Below are positions 1-11,515 of a stretch of 64,000 bases of DNA, one piece after another. A program made the position numbers and the translations under genes. The stretch's first letter is position 1. Each line of letters starts with the position of its first letter. Where the stretch lies: assembly GCF_000003815.2 (NCBI RefSeq), contig NC_049994.1:6169521-6233520 (forward strand), read 5' to 3'. This DNA is from Branchiostoma floridae. Its lineage: Eukaryota; Chordata; Leptocardii; Amphioxiformes; Branchiostomatidae. The notes beneath the pieces were generated by a model. It worked only from the letters and a program-made list of their open reading frames with translations, did not search any database and had not been told where the DNA came from.

Positions 1-99
1 ACAGACAATAAGCTTCAGGGTTAGGTCCGGACCTAGACCTGATCCCCTGGACCTGAACCGGACCTGGACCTGAATTTTCTGTACCGGTATCCACCCCTA
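1..99 (-). repeat. end of a hAT-like MITE (TAGGGGTGGGTACCGG family), cut by the window edge
   Basis: The sequence is rich in repeated GGACCTG units and ends with CTGTACCGGTATCCACCCCTA. This is the same terminal motif that bounds the copies at 20222-20665, 30763-31190 and 41864-42293. Only one end of the element lies in the window. Assignment to hAT rests on the 8-bp duplications seen at the 30763 copy. Confidence 0.6.
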
Positions 100-134
100 G
101 TTCAGACCCATGATTATCCTTAGCGTAGCAAGGA

Positions 135-345
135 TCTTGCTGTCTCAATACCAGGGTATTTTTTTTACAGGGAGGGTTTGCTAGCTCTTCAATTCTGACG
201 TGCTACAACTGCAGCCTAAACCGAGATGCCCTACCCTGGATTGAACCGGGGGCTCCCAGTTACCAACTTATTGGAACTGGGAGCTCAACTGTGAGGCTAC
301 TATCAGTTGAGCTAGCTACTAGGGACATCCCATATCATACAAGAC
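135..345 (-). repeat. tRNA-derived SINE-like repeat, reverse orientation
   Basis: On the minus strand a TAGCTCAACTGATAGTAGCCTCACAG stretch resembles a tRNA A box, and GGTTCAATCC-like sequence near 235-250 resembles a B box. The same head occurs in plus orientation at 32955-33110 (CTGTAGCTCAAGTGGTAG). It lies in the intron downstream of UGT exon 3, or just beyond it. Confidence 0.45.
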
Positions 346-378
346 CGACAAACAACAATACATGATACATCCACATAC

Positions 379-2301
379 CTTCTTGCCAAAACGTTGTAAG
401 TTCTCTCGACAACTGGCCGCGCCACAGCATTTATCAGTACATAAGCTAAAACGTTCATGACTCTTTGGAAAAATGTCATCCTATCCGACAACCCTAAGCC
501 CATTGTTGGTACGTAGGCAAGAGGGGTGGGGACGCCACTAGTACGAGTGTCTGCAACACATCACAAAGTACCAAGGGGTCGTGAATAGTTTCATCAGGTT
601 AGTGTAAATACTCATATAGCAAAGTTCTTCCAACACAACCAAAATAGTACCCACTTCCAACGTTTCGGTGTCTATCAGATAGCATCATCAGGGTAGAATG
701 GCTGGATCTACTTCTCATTGCTACTTATAGCCGATGTAGGTGGCGCTGCAGCAGTGAGAATGCTGTCCCTAACGTGACTCAGTTTGTATCCCCCGATCCC
801 CCCTCATCTCTGCTCTGTTCATAACCGGGAGCTGACTTCCTGATCCAGAGTGCCTCCTATCCAGTGAGTCCGTCTGTTTTTCTCACTGTTTTTCTCAATG
901 ACTCTGGTCCCCTCCCATGCAGTCTATTGCACAATGATTTCTGTTAGAAACGTTGGAGGTGAGTACTATTTTGGTTGAACTTAACTTTACTTGTTCCTTA
1001 GTCACGACTTATATTCATATAATTATCACAACTGACCAGTTTCGATAGCCGTCTGTTACCTTCATCAAGGCAATACTGACTGGCCATATCTCACAGTCCA
1101 GCATGGTGTCCCAAATGAATACTTTTGTCATACATGCGGTCCCAAATATCTATCGTAAGTGTTTCTTATCATAATATAACCAAAATCATATATTTACCGA
1201 CACATTCCATAAACTAAATAGATATGTTAGTCTGGCTAGAAAGTTTTTGAAGCCATTTAATTTTGTACAAATGTAAGAAGCTAGACAGAATGTAATAGTC
1301 AACAAAATGTATAAAGAGTTTAAGACGCACCTATTCCAAGAGGTATAGACCGTAGGGTGCAGACAAGAGGCAGGTCCAGGTACTGAGCCACGATTGGTCC
1401 ACATGAAATTGCAGGGTACGTCAGCACTACGTCATAGTGGCCGTTCTTCAGTCTGGTCATCAGCCGGCTGTCACTCAACATTCCCTCACAGAGACCGAAG
1501 ATGCCAGAGAGCGCGTTTCCAAACACTTCTAGGTAGCCTAGTGCTCCAAGTGAAGAAAATGCCTGTAGTAATTTGTCACAAAGATCTGATTAGTTGGGGT
1601 AGGTTAGAAGTTTACGTTATCTAAAGTTAGGGATGGAAAGATATGTCTAGAAGACTAATCTCCAAGCAGATCCTACGGTAGCATAAGATAGTATCAAAAG
1701 CTGCCAGAGTAGTGCAGCCGGCCTAGGAGTGTGTTTGGCTACCCGTGGCTAATGACTACTAGTACCTTTTGCCAGCTGTACTCCTTAGCCAGCTTTGATA
1801 CTATCTTATGCCACTGGTAAATCTGCCTGGAGATAAAGTAGACTCGATTACAAGATGGCTGATATAGATAATCCAGATATACTGGTTCATATACTATTAT
1901 ATGCATCCCTCGGTGTCGAAACACACACTACATAGGAATAAACACATAGTAATTCATCATATTGTTCACACAACGCCGTTACTTCATTTTGAAAACGATT
2001 GGCTCGGAACACTTACGATGATTGGTGGGAGAGTTTTCAAGGTCTCTTTCATCAATGGCGGTTTTTCGGGATCCCCAAACGTTTCGAAGCGAAAGCTCGG
2101 AAATTTTCGCATCAGATCGGTCTTTTCACTAGCAGGAGCCACCACGGTGACGACATGTCCTCGGGAGGACAAGGCTTCGGCAATCTTCGCCACGTCCAAC
2201 CACGGGCTGCCGAACGTCACTGTCGCCACCAGAATGTCCGCAGCTTGAGCGCATTGTGACAAAATGGCAGCAACAACCAGGAGATGGAAACCCGTCCACA
2301 T
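379..2301 (-). CDS. UDP-glucuronosyltransferase (5' part; continues beyond left window edge)
   Basis: Membrane-bound ER enzyme that transfers a sugar from a UDP-sugar to small lipophilic acceptors. Three coding exons read on the minus strand: 2301-2017 (95 codons, phase 0), 1562-1331 and 550-379. Exon 1 starts MWTGFHLLVVAAILSQCAQA, a typical signal peptide, followed by ILVATVTFGSPWLDVAKIAEAL and the SRGHVVTVV motif of the UGT N-terminal acceptor domain. Exon 2 contains RLKNGHYDVVLTYPAISCGP, and exon 3 contains TPLAYVPTMGLGLSDRMTF. Splice phases agree (GGAATAG/GTGCG joined to AC ACT CGT). The UDP-sugar signature half would lie left of position 1. It is very similar, exon by exon, to the UGT at 5892-10443, so the two are tandem duplicates in the same orientation separated by an ACE fragment. 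Exact substrate cannot be inferred. Confidence 0.88.
610..985. mobile_element. MITE with inverted ends (CCAACGTTTC family), copy 1
   Basis: The left part reads CAACACAACCAAAATAGTA...TTCCAACGTTTC (about 632-665). The right part holds its reverse complement, GAAACGTTGGAGGTGAGTAC followed by TATTTTGGTTG (about 948-977). The middle contains GATGTAGGTGGCGCTGCAGC (734-753). The same core appears inverted at 7885-8185. It has no coding capacity and sits in the second UGT intron of the left gene. Confidence 0.65.
1655..1840. mobile_element. fold-back MITE (CTCCAAGCAGATCCTACGG family), copy 1
   Basis: Nearly the whole element is an inverted repeat. CTCCAAGCAGATCCTACGG and GCATAAGATAGTATCAAAAG at 1661-1700 are mirrored by CTTTGATACTATCTTATGCC and CAGATTTGCC-like sequence near 1793-1830. 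A second copy lies at 48935-49100 in an OS-9-like gene intron. Confidence 0.65.
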
Positions 2302-3886
2302 TTCTGTTTTAGCTGGGCTACGATGAGTCTTCTGCGTCAGGAGTTTTAAACTTTAAAGAAAAGAAAGAGTTTGGTTTGGTTTGGTTATACAGATCTCCAT
2401 TAGTGACTGATATGTCACTATTCTTCCTGGAGTCCGGGTGATTTGTAGAGAATCACCAATTCTAGACGGAAGTATTTGCATAATCTCACACCGCACCATC
2501 GCACGTCTGGGGGTTCAAATAAGTGGCAGATCAAATAATCTTGATGAAAAGTAATAGTCTTAGATAGATAAACTTCAGCTTTACCCGAAATGCATTTTAT
2601 ATTGCCATATGTTTTTATTAGCATGTTTTAAACTGATCTTGCAAAAGTAATGTTGCTGCAGGGTTTTATATTCAGTATGGTGCATCGGTCTTTAAAAAAA
2701 AGAGCAAACAATTAAAAAATGATCACTAAAAGGGTCGAAATTGAATATTTCCCCTCAATAATGACTGTTAAAATAGCTTTTTGCGTGTAATTCGTCGTAC
2801 GCCCCCCTCCCCCTAGAAGTAAGGTCACGGAAAGGTCAAAGAATTTGACCCTGCCAGTAACGTTACACGTGAAACGCCATGTTCTCGCGGTCCAATATAC
2901 ACATGGTAACCTGATACTGAAATGTACGTATTTAGAATGCCAATAACAATATGAATGGGAATGGGATATTAGTCCCATTCATATCCTTCCGCATTCAGCA
3001 CTCTACTGATAGCAATTTGTGATCTCATCCAGTCAATAATTCTCTAACCGCAATGCCATTGAGATGTTAATGTCATCCACTGTTCTTAAACGTTCGCTCG
3101 TGACTAAATCTAGCTAAACGTAGCATATGCATTACCTGTTGAGTAAAAGCAGTAGAATCGCGATGTGGCGAGTGTAATGAGCCCCGGTAGAAATCGGATG
3201 ACACCGGCCGGGCTAAGACCGATGTCAACTTTGCTTAGCGTCTTTATCGTCTGCAGGTCAAAGTGCAACGCTCCAAAGGTCATACATGCTAGCTAGCATG
3301 ATGACCGGTAGGGCGTTCTGTACGCCTTACACAATATATCTCATTTGGGGAGCAATTGGGTCTCCTCACCGAGAGTTTATAGCTTTAAACCTCCTCTTAC
3401 TCACGAGAATCAGAATGATTCCTTTTGCCTGAATCACCAATGGGAGCTCAGGATTCCGTTACTATGGAAACCGGTCCCATGGTAACGACAGTCTCAGTCT
3501 CGTAATTATTAGCCTATGTCGCATATATTCATAACGCAACAGGATTAAGATGCTCCCAATTCTAGACTTTTAGAGGTGTTGGCTATTAAGGGCCCGCCAA
3601 GTCGAAGAACTGCTTGGTTAAGCCAGGCTAGTTCTGGAGGGGTAGTACTTGACTCAAGTTACTGTTAAACCATGTAATCTCATCAAGTAATGTTACTCGT
3701 GTGATGTGCTGCCGACGTTCATAGTGTTGTTACATACCATGTGCCATGTACATCACTCAAATATAAAACCTCTTGAGGGTACATTTTCATTAGAATGGAA
3801 ATATGTGACGTTTTTCGTCTAAAATAAATGTACTGGAATGGGTTAATCAAAAGTGCGACTGACTTAATAGTATTTTTCTTTCCCAG
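2302..3886. other. intergenic stretch between UGT 5' end and ACE-like fragment
   Basis: No convincing exon on either strand. In particular no HEMGH-type zinc-binding exon expected upstream of the ACE C-terminal exons can be read here. The stretch should contain the promoter and 5' UTR of the left UGT (reading leftward from 2301), but no clear TATA element is apparent. Small palindromes are present, for example near 3290 (CATGCTAGCTAGCATGATG). Confidence 0.5.
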
Positions 3887-5259
3887 ATTGGAGTACCAGG
3901 GACTGTCGCCTCCTGCACAAAGAACAGAAGAAGATTTTGATGCTGGGTCCAAGTTTCACATTGTCTACGGATTTGCCATGATGAGGTAAAAAAAGTTTAC
4001 AGTATACTAGGCATGCTAAGGTACACTAACTCTTTGGTCCATAACAATTGACAAATTCTATATGGAACAACGTTTTGAATAAAACGATATATAAAACTTT
4101 CGGTATTGAGCCATGACGAAGTTTCGTTAGGCCTATAGACATGTTTTGAAGGGATAAACGACCCGAACAGTCCCATTGTATTTATGTCTCTCTTTGAAAG
4201 GATCGCCTAATAGGCTTTGATTCTTGTGAATGCACACGAAAACATTCTACAGCGTTTGCTAATCCCCAATCTTCCCACAGGTACTTTGTAAGCTACATTG
4301 TCCAGTTCCATTTCCACGAGGCCCTGTGTAGGGAGGCGGGATATCTGCAGGGTCCGCTCCATAGGTGTGACATCTACGGGTCATCTGATGCTGGGGAGAG
4401 ACTACGGTAAGGATCGGAACAGTGGCTGTCTGCGTGCTAGATGAAAAATGTAGCTACAGTACTAATTGCTCAGGCAGTGGAAAAGGGAAGAAATTCGTCA
4501 AGAGTAAGCCTTGGTATATAATTACGTCATATTCTAAGTGCTTGACCCATAGAAAAGAGTCTTCATTGATGTTGGAGAAAACGTCCTCAACTGCCCATGT
4601 GTTGAATCTCAAGTCTAGCCTTAATAATGCTAAACAGATCATACAAGAAGTAGAAGATATGATGCCTGCGTGAAATGGCTTTTTTGTTATTGACAGAACG
4701 TCTTGTCTTATAATCATTGATTGTGACCTTCTTCTAGAATCTGTCTAGTGCGTCTGTTGCCTCCATCAGGCAACACACATGCATACAACACGAAGATAGG
4801 AAATGAGATAACCCTCATACCCTATTTTGGGACCTTTGACCTAACTTCCTGTCAGTGACCCTATCGATTTTGGCCGAGGGCCAAGCCAACATTAATATCC
4901 TGCCAGTTTTTGGTTACATCATTTCCCGCCTCACATCCACACACTCTAGAATCAATGTACTAACAACTACGGACAAACATTAAGACAAACAGATACACAA
5001 ACTGAAAACAATACATCCGTGAAAAGAATTGAATGAAGGATAATTTAGATACTAGTGTATTACTGTCTACCCAACCGTGATCTACCCTATGATTTGTTAC
5101 AGTGAGATGCTGAGGATGGGAAACAGTCAACCCTGGCCAGAAGCCATGAGGACCATGACTGGACAGAACAAGATGGTGACGTCCGCAATTTTGGAGTATT
5201 TTCAGCCGCTCATGGAATGGTTAAAGGAACAGAATAAGAAGGAGAGTTTAGGTTGGTAG
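3887..5259 (+). pseudogene. C-terminal three exons of an angiotensin-converting-enzyme-like peptidase (M2), probably a gene fragment
   Basis: Three phase-compatible exons: 3887-3985, 4281-4406 and 5103-5259 (stop TAG). They encode LEYQGLSPPAQRTEEDF, then [20 protein letters not shown] with [18 protein letters not shown], then NSQPWPEAMRTMTGQNKM and EYFQPLMEWL ending LGW. This is the conserved end of the ACE catalytic domain. It includes the RY pair that in ACE binds chloride and stabilises the transition state, and the FHEALC segment. The HEMGH zinc motif and everything before it should lie upstream but is not found between 2302 and 3886; further left lies the minus-strand UGT. So either this is a relic or duplicated 3' end, or earlier exons are far upstream across the UGT. 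The exons themselves show no stops. No membrane anchor follows, so an intact relative would be soluble. Calling it a pseudogene is inference. Confidence 0.72.
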
Positions 5260-5891
5260 TGTAAGAAAGCATACAGACAGATAGACACAGTATCTAATAT
5301 ATGGTAGATAGTGCAACTGATTGTACAAAGTTCCAATTCGTCAATCTAAATGATTTACAAAACTTCATTTACACACGACGAACCAGAAGGTGACATTGAT
5401 GTTAGTGTTAGGATTCCTGTGGCAACCTTTCTGTAAGAACAGCCTATAGGATATTGTCTTTGTCTCATCAGCTACATGTACTAGAATATCAACATAGACG
5501 AGATCAACGTATACAAATGTCACGAGAAAATGACGAAGAAAAAACGAAATGTAACCCTGATGTCTTTATTGAATGCATTTTTCAAACAATTTGTTTTTAA
5601 ATTTTCACTACTTTCTAAGTTCTATGTCGATAACATGACCCTTCTGTTACACAATACTACAACTCCAGTGCTTTTCTTCCCATTTTGTTTCTTAAATTTA
5701 TTATTTTGATGATCTGCAAATAATCTTAGTTAGTATTAAGCATAGCCACTTTTGTGTATTTACATTCTAAAAAGTTACAGCTCCAAGCGCGCCTGTTGCA
5801 TTGAAAGGAAAACCAAAGTAGACTTCGACATTTTTCTAATACATGTGCAGATTGACTTATTTTTCTCTGTGACACATTTGGCACACAGACG
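5260..5891. other. convergent intergenic stretch between ACE-like 3' end and UGT 3' end
   Basis: AT-rich non-coding DNA. It should contain the 3' UTR of the minus-strand UGT just below 5892. No repeat or additional exon was recognised. Confidence 0.4.
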
Positions 5892-8800
5892 TTAGTTAGA
5901 TTTCTGTTTGATGTTGGTGCTACTCCGTTTGCAAATGCCACATGCAAACAAACAACACTTCCAGCAAACCAACAACACAACAGCAATGACAGATACGATC
6001 AAAGCTATCACGTCCAACAGATAGTACTGGTAGAAGGGCAGCTCAACTGCCCTCGACTTCAGATGAGGGAGGCCGCCATGTTTGATGACGTGTTCTATCC
6101 ACCATATTGCTCGCTCCATGGGTAACTGTGGTTGGTCTTGGCGGTAGGTGGAGACGAATTTGGCTTTCTCCTTATACCTAGAAAGATAAATTGGTCACAT
6201 TTCAATGATGATAGCAGTTATGATAACCAGCTTAGACTGACAGGAACATAAAATTCGATGGTGGAATTTATCAGACGATATCAAGCTTTAACTCTTGTTA
6301 CAGACGATGTCAAGATGAGATCCCCATTCTTTCTGGTTTATCGGTCATGTTTTATACAATTTAAAAAATTCTACTGCAGTAACATGAAATAAAGATATTG
6401 AACCAGCGTTGGTAAAAATACATAATGAATAGATAAAATATTCCTGAACTCAACAATTGGATACATTGCAATATTCCACTGGTCGCTCAGACTTCATTAG
6501 TTGTCTGACCCGAACGATCTAGTCACGTGACCCACTGTATGCATGACTTCATCAGTGGGTCAAATGTCGCCGGAAGTCGATATCGACCCCCATCCTCTCT
6601 TGGATGTCTCTTCGCCCTCTCTCGCAAATAGACATTATTAGACAATCTCTCTATTTGCGAGAGAAGGCAAAGGGATCCGGTAGCTATAATCGGTTTAGAA
6701 ACTAACTTCGGTACCAGAATACCCCAGCCCAGATGAGAGGTTATTAATTTATTAAGTTCATTTATGTTATTTCTAAGAACATTTAACCGCCACGTTTTTA
6801 CCTGGGATCGGAAATAACGGTAGTGATGGCCTGGTAAACCTCGTCTGACGTCACACTGTGGATGTCTAGTGTCACGGCCATCCCTCGGGCCTCCACCCGG
6901 GCAATGTTGTCGTGTTGGTCACCGAACAGAGGCATGCCGATCAAGGGAACCCCGTGGTACATGGCCTCTGATACACCGTTGTAGCCACAGTGTGATACAA
7001 AGGCCTTTGTCTTGGGATGGGCTGTTCGTATGAATGAATACAAGTCAAAGATAGGAGTCTGTGACATCAATGCATAAACGTTATCTACTAAACATAGAAC
7101 TACAGACAAGCTCTGATATGGTAATTTCATAGACTTGTAACAGTGGGGTTCAAATGCCGCCCAACTGACCATGGACTGTTCATTTTGACGTAACGGTTTA
7201 GCGGTTGGTTTTGTGATCTGGCGACAAGGGTTCGAATATCGGGAGCTCATTTCTTTCATTGGTTCCCATGCCGTCCCTGTGAGTAACAGGCTAAGATGTG
7301 CCACACAGGGATAACGATCTCGGAGATTAGAGGACGAATCTTATAAAAAGGGGGGAGGAGTGTAACAGTGAGGTTCAAGCGCCGCCAATCTGACCATGCC
7401 AAATAGGACTATTACTTTTGGAGTAATGGTTAGAGTTTGGGTTTGTGATCTGGCGGCCCGGGTTCGATTCCCGGAAGCCAGGAGACTGTTTCTACTCCTT
7501 TCTTATAGAATTCACGGTGCATGAATAACATTTACCTAATAAGTCGCTCTGAGGTACCCACTGCATGGTCTTGGTGTTGGAGCCCAGACTTGGAGGTGGC
7601 GTCCCAGCGTAGCGCCACACAACCTTCTGCGGCAGACGGGCAAAGGCAGCGGCCAGCATGTCGGCTGTCTCTGCCGGCATAGCCGCTATCATGGAGCCGA
7701 ACGTTACAATCACGACTCCGGCATCTCCAGAGCTCTGCATGAACCTTTCGAGATCCTGTATGTGTTCGGGAGAATACAAGAGTTAGCACCAGTCTTCATT
7801 CGTACCGTATACGTAACATAAATTGACTACGTCATTTGTTCTGAAATTTTCATTCGTAAATAATTTCATCATGTTGGTAATTATTCATATAGTAAGGTTC
7901 TTGTAAACACAACCAGGGTAGTAGAGGGAAACAGACGAACTCGCTGGATAAAGGAGGTTGTTTGAATCAAGAAGTCAGCTCCGGTCATGAACAGAGATGA
8001 AGGGGGATACAAACTGAGTCGCGTTTGGGGCGGCATTCTTGCTGGTGCAGCGCCACCTACATCGGTTAGAAGACAAGTAGCAGCGAGAAGCAGCTGAGAT
8101 GTAGTCATTTCAACCCTGATGATGGTGTCTGACAGCCATGGAAACGTTGAATGTGAGTACTAGTTGTGTTTACAAGAACGTCTGGAAGCCAAATGTAATT
8201 CCAAGCATTTCTGTGAAGAAGTTGACAAGGAAATGTCGACGGTAATGCAATGTTCCTTCACGTTTTGTTCAATCATTATAAAACTCACCTCACTGAGCGG
8301 CTTGACCTCTTCTGCCATGTGACCCGCTATGTTGACCATATTTGGCATGATAGGTTTAGGGAAGTCAAACATGAGGTCTGATTGGTAGAGCCACACGTCG
8401 GTTCTTGCCAAGGCAGCAGACATGGTGTAGTTGTTTCCAATCGTTCTGTTCGTGTGGAAAAAAAAATTCTGCAATGTCACCCATATCGTCTAATCAGGCG
8501 AGACAAGGGGGATACAGACTTAGTCACATTTTGGTCAGCAGTCTTGCAATAACGTAAACTTGCGGTGAGCAGTAGCATAAAACTATGACTTTTAGGCTCT
8601 CACGAAGGCAGCTGAGCGCCTGTTGAAAGTTTGACTCTATAATCCTGAATCACAATTTCTAAGATTCTACCACCACGATAGTTATTCACGTACTAGGCAC
8701 ACTTACCTTCTTGCAATATCGTCTATGTTCCTCTCCATGAAGAGTCCTATTGTGGTCAGCCCAAAGTAGAACAGGGTGTTCTTGACCCTCTGTAAGAAGG

Positions 8801-9929
8801 TCATCTTATCGGTCAATCCTGACGTCACAGTCGGTATGTAGGAAACAGGATTGGGGACACCGGTGGCCCGGATATCTGTAACAAAGCATCAAACGACGGT
8901 AAAAGAATTATCATATAAAACAAAGCAAACATCATATTTCACAATTCTACAGTAGAATGCATAATCTATGCATAATCCGATAAATTTGTAGTGATTCCTA
9001 AATGACAACGAAGAAGACTTCCCTAGAAAATACAGGGAAGGTATCTCTAATGTATATATCTATTTGCACAATGTGTATATACTATAGTCTAACAGCTTCA
9101 CATATACACGTAGCTTTAAAATAGTACAAATTATCAATATTGGCATAGGATAGTATCTAAATCGTAAAGAGAACGCTTTGCTTTTGATAGTGTAATATGC
9201 TATCCTTACGCTACCCTGTCCATGTCAAATTCCATTTCATTGTCTTTGACTTTGTCAGCAGGGTTAGGCCTTTATAGTAGCCACTTGCTAGTANNNNNNN
9301 NNNNNNNNNNNNNNNNNNNNNNNNNNNNNNNNNNNNNNNNNNNNNNNNNNNNNNNNNNNNNNNNNNNNNNNNNNNNNNNNNNNNNNNNNNNNNNNNNNNN
9401 NNNNNNNNNNNNNNNNNNNNNNNNNNNNNNNNNNNNNNNNNNNNNNNNNNNNNNNNNNNNNNNNNNNNNNNNNNNNNNNNNNNNNNNNNNNNNNNNNNNN
9501 NNNNNNNNNNNNNNNNNCCACATGACGTCCCAGGGTACGTCAGCACTACGTCATAGTGGCTGTTCTTCAGTCTGGTCATCAGCCGGCTGTCACTCAACAT
9601 TCCCTCACAATTTTCCTGGAGGCCAGATGTCATTCTATTCCCCAAGGCCAGGAATTCTAGCCATGTGAGTGAAGAGAATGCCTAAAACAGTTTTCACACA
9701 GATAGATGGTAAGTTTAGTAACATAGGAAGGGAATCGAACTCCGCAAATTCAGATGCAGTGTACCTTTGCCTTGATCTCATTTGCCACTTTGAGCATTTT
9801 ATTGGGATAAAATTGTACTTTGGGATCATTGATTCATCAAAACTTCATAGTTGAAATAAGGATTTATTTAGCCATACAGACACACACACACAAACACACA
9901 CACACACACAGTCACACACACACAAACAC

Positions 9930-9962
<33 letters not shown>

Positions 9963-10443
9963 AACACACCCACACCCCCACACACACACAGTCACACACA
10001 CACATTTGGTAGCAAATCATCATTAACTTTCATTAAGGTTGTTGAAGATTCTAGGTGGTTTCGAACTCAATACACTCAATTTTGTATGTAGTAGATTGAT
10101 TCCATTGGTCGCTAAAATACGCTTACTAGTAGCTCAAAATGCAAAATTTACTTACAAATGTTTGCGGCACAGTCTTTAGGTTATTTTTCATCATCGGTGG
10201 TTTTTCGGGATCTCCGAAAACTTCATAGCGCAAGCTCGGCCATTTCCGCATCAGGTCGGCCTTTTCACTGGCAGGAGCCACCACGGTTACCACATGTCCT
10301 CGGGAGGCCAAGGCTTCGGCAATCTTCGCCACGTCCAACCACGGGCTGCCGAACGTCATCGTCGCCACCAGGATGTCCCCAGCTTGAGCGAGTGGAGACA
10401 AAATGGCAGCAACGGCCAGGAGCAGGTGGAAACCGGTCCACAT
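5892..10443 (-). CDS. UDP-glucuronosyltransferase, seven exons, interrupted by an assembly gap
   Basis: ER membrane glycosyltransferase of family GT1. Minus-strand exons: 10443-10156 (signal peptide, then FGSPWLDVAKIAEALASRGH), 9681 into the N gap (GMLSDSRLMTRLKN, YDVVLTYPGTSC), 8875-8707, 8445-8289 (RTDVWLYQSDLMFDFPKP), 7755-7536 (GVVIVTFGSMIAAMPAE, WVPQSDLL), 7021-6802 and 6177-5892. Exon 6 carries the UGT signature: AFVSHCGYNGVSEAMYHGVP followed by LIGMPLFGDQ, the UDP-sugar-binding loop with the catalytic-site His, Gly and Asp-Gln. Exon 7 encodes a single C-terminal membrane segment (YYLLDVIALIVSVIAVVLLV) and a cytosolic tail ending KQKSN, a KxKxx ER-retrieval motif. Intron phases match throughout. 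Part of exon 2 is lost in the gap. An ORF extends exon 6 further upstream, but phase supports the CAG at 7022-7024. Substrate unknown. Confidence 0.92.
7140..7485 (+). repeat. two tandemly arranged tRNA-like (SINE head) repeats in a UGT intron
   Basis: Two related blocks start with GTAACAGTGGGGTTCAA (7138) and GTAACAGTGAGGTTCAA (7361). Each carries TTTGTGATCTGGCG followed by a B-box-like GGTTCGA (GGTTCGAATATCG at 7229, GGTTCGATTCCCGG at 7459). The second is closest to a tRNA T-arm. No complete cloverleaf was resolved by eye, so they are called tRNA-derived repeats and not functional tRNA genes. Confidence 0.5.
7885..8185. mobile_element. MITE with inverted ends (CCAACGTTTC family), copy 2, reverse
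   Basis: The ends GTTCTTGTAAACACAACC (about 7898-7915) and GTTGTGTTTACAAGAACG (about 8164-8181) are inverted repeats. The interior shares the GCGCCACCTACATCGG and ATGAACAGAGATGAAGGGGG motifs with the copy at 610-985, in the opposite orientation. It lies in the intron between UGT exons 4 and 5. Confidence 0.65.
9294..9517. other. assembly gap (224 N)
   Basis: A run of unknown bases that removes the 3' part and donor site of exon 2 of the UGT at 5892-10443. Its true length is not known from the sequence. Confidence 0.99.
9879..10006. repeat. imperfect (CA)n microsatellite
   Basis: CA repeats with interspersed AA, GT and CC variants. It lies in UGT intron 1. The apparent His-Thr open frame across it is an artefact of the repeat. 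Confidence 0.95.
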
Positions 10444-11079
10444 TTTTTTAGCAGCGGGAGCGGTACGTTGTCTTAGTGAGGTGCACCGAATGTTCCACGT
10501 CAGGACCTAAAAGGTTAATGAAAGAATTATTTTGCTTTGAATGTAATACAAACAAACTGAAGTTTACATTTGAGACCAAGGGGGTGAATGGTTATTGTAA
10601 AAACATTGTAGAATCTGCCTAATGAAACATAATGTACAACAAAGTCACAGTTTTTTTGTCATTTTCCATATCATACGTTGAATCTACCTTACTTTACGGC
10701 GCAGGAATATCAATTGTGATGAATGAATGCAACTTTTATGTGTTTGAACCTCCTGCAATTTGCGAACTTCCTATCGCCACCTGAGCCATATTTTATGAGA
10801 CAAAGGATCCCGGAGGCTAACAAACATTTTTCACCGCCTCTGAGTTGTCATGCATTTGTCTGGTCAGCAAATGTTTTTCAAGGTCTTTGGTCCGGCTGGG
10901 GATTTTCGGCAGAATAAAGAAAGCTATCTGCCACCAAAAAATTAAGACCATAGCATGCCCAGAACAAAAGATACAAAAAGCAAGCAGAGTTTCGGCACCC
11001 GCAGTCTGTTTTGACTTGTTTAGGCAATTTCGTCGGGCTTTGTAGTTTGTACCGGCCCGTCAGTCGGGCATGACAAAAA

Positions 11080-11515
11080 CGGTACGAATAGACCGCGTTG
11101 CACAGTGGTATTGTGTTCGCCTCGTGACCGAGAGGTTGTGGGATCGAATCCGCCTGCCGTGCTGCCGATATTGTGCCCTTGGGAAAGGCACTTTACACGA
11201 CTTTCCTCACTTTACTCAAGTGAAAATGAGTCGTCCCTCGGATAGGACGTTAAATGGAGGTCCCGTGTCTGAGGAGAGCCATACCCCGGACACGTTAAAG
11301 AACCCGCCACATGTGCGATGGTGCGGTGTGAGCGGTTCAAAACCTGCAGTACCTTGGCCGCACCTGGGGCAATTACTGTCGTATTGAGATCACCTGAATG
11401 GCAGCTCGCTCCAGACCCTTGCGATTTAGCCCCGCCTATTGTAAGCTCCTCGCAATTCAAGCCCCTGGCTGCAAAGAGTGAGTAGTCGGCCCACCCAATA
11501 ACAACAACAATAACA
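11080..11515 (+). repeat. tRNA-derived SINE
   Basis: The head resembles a pol III promoter: an A-box-like GCGTTGCACAGTGGTATTG (about 11095) and, some 35 bp on, a B-box-like GTGGGATCGAATCC (about 11138). It is followed by a body with TGCCCTTGGGAAAGGCACTT (11174-11193) and an A-rich end with AACAACAACAATAACAAATAG. Body fragments with the CCTTGG(A/G)AAAGG motif recur near 49770 (plus) and 29990-30100 (minus). The overlapping open frames here are not genes. Confidence 0.7.

Noticed and set aside
7021-7304. Longer upstream extension of UGT exon 6 (to 7304 or to the CAG at 7059-7062)
   Set aside because: It runs into the tRNA-like repeat, and the phase from exon 5 (one base, G) only fits the acceptor at 7022-7024, which starts directly at HPKTKAFVSHCG.
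7439-7480. Possible functional tRNA gene
   Set aside because: Only the B-box/T-arm part is good, and a diverged second copy sits beside it. It fits a tRNA-derived repeat better.
9820-10026. Open frame with long His-Thr repeats
   Set aside because: It is a translation of the CA microsatellite; no other coding signal.
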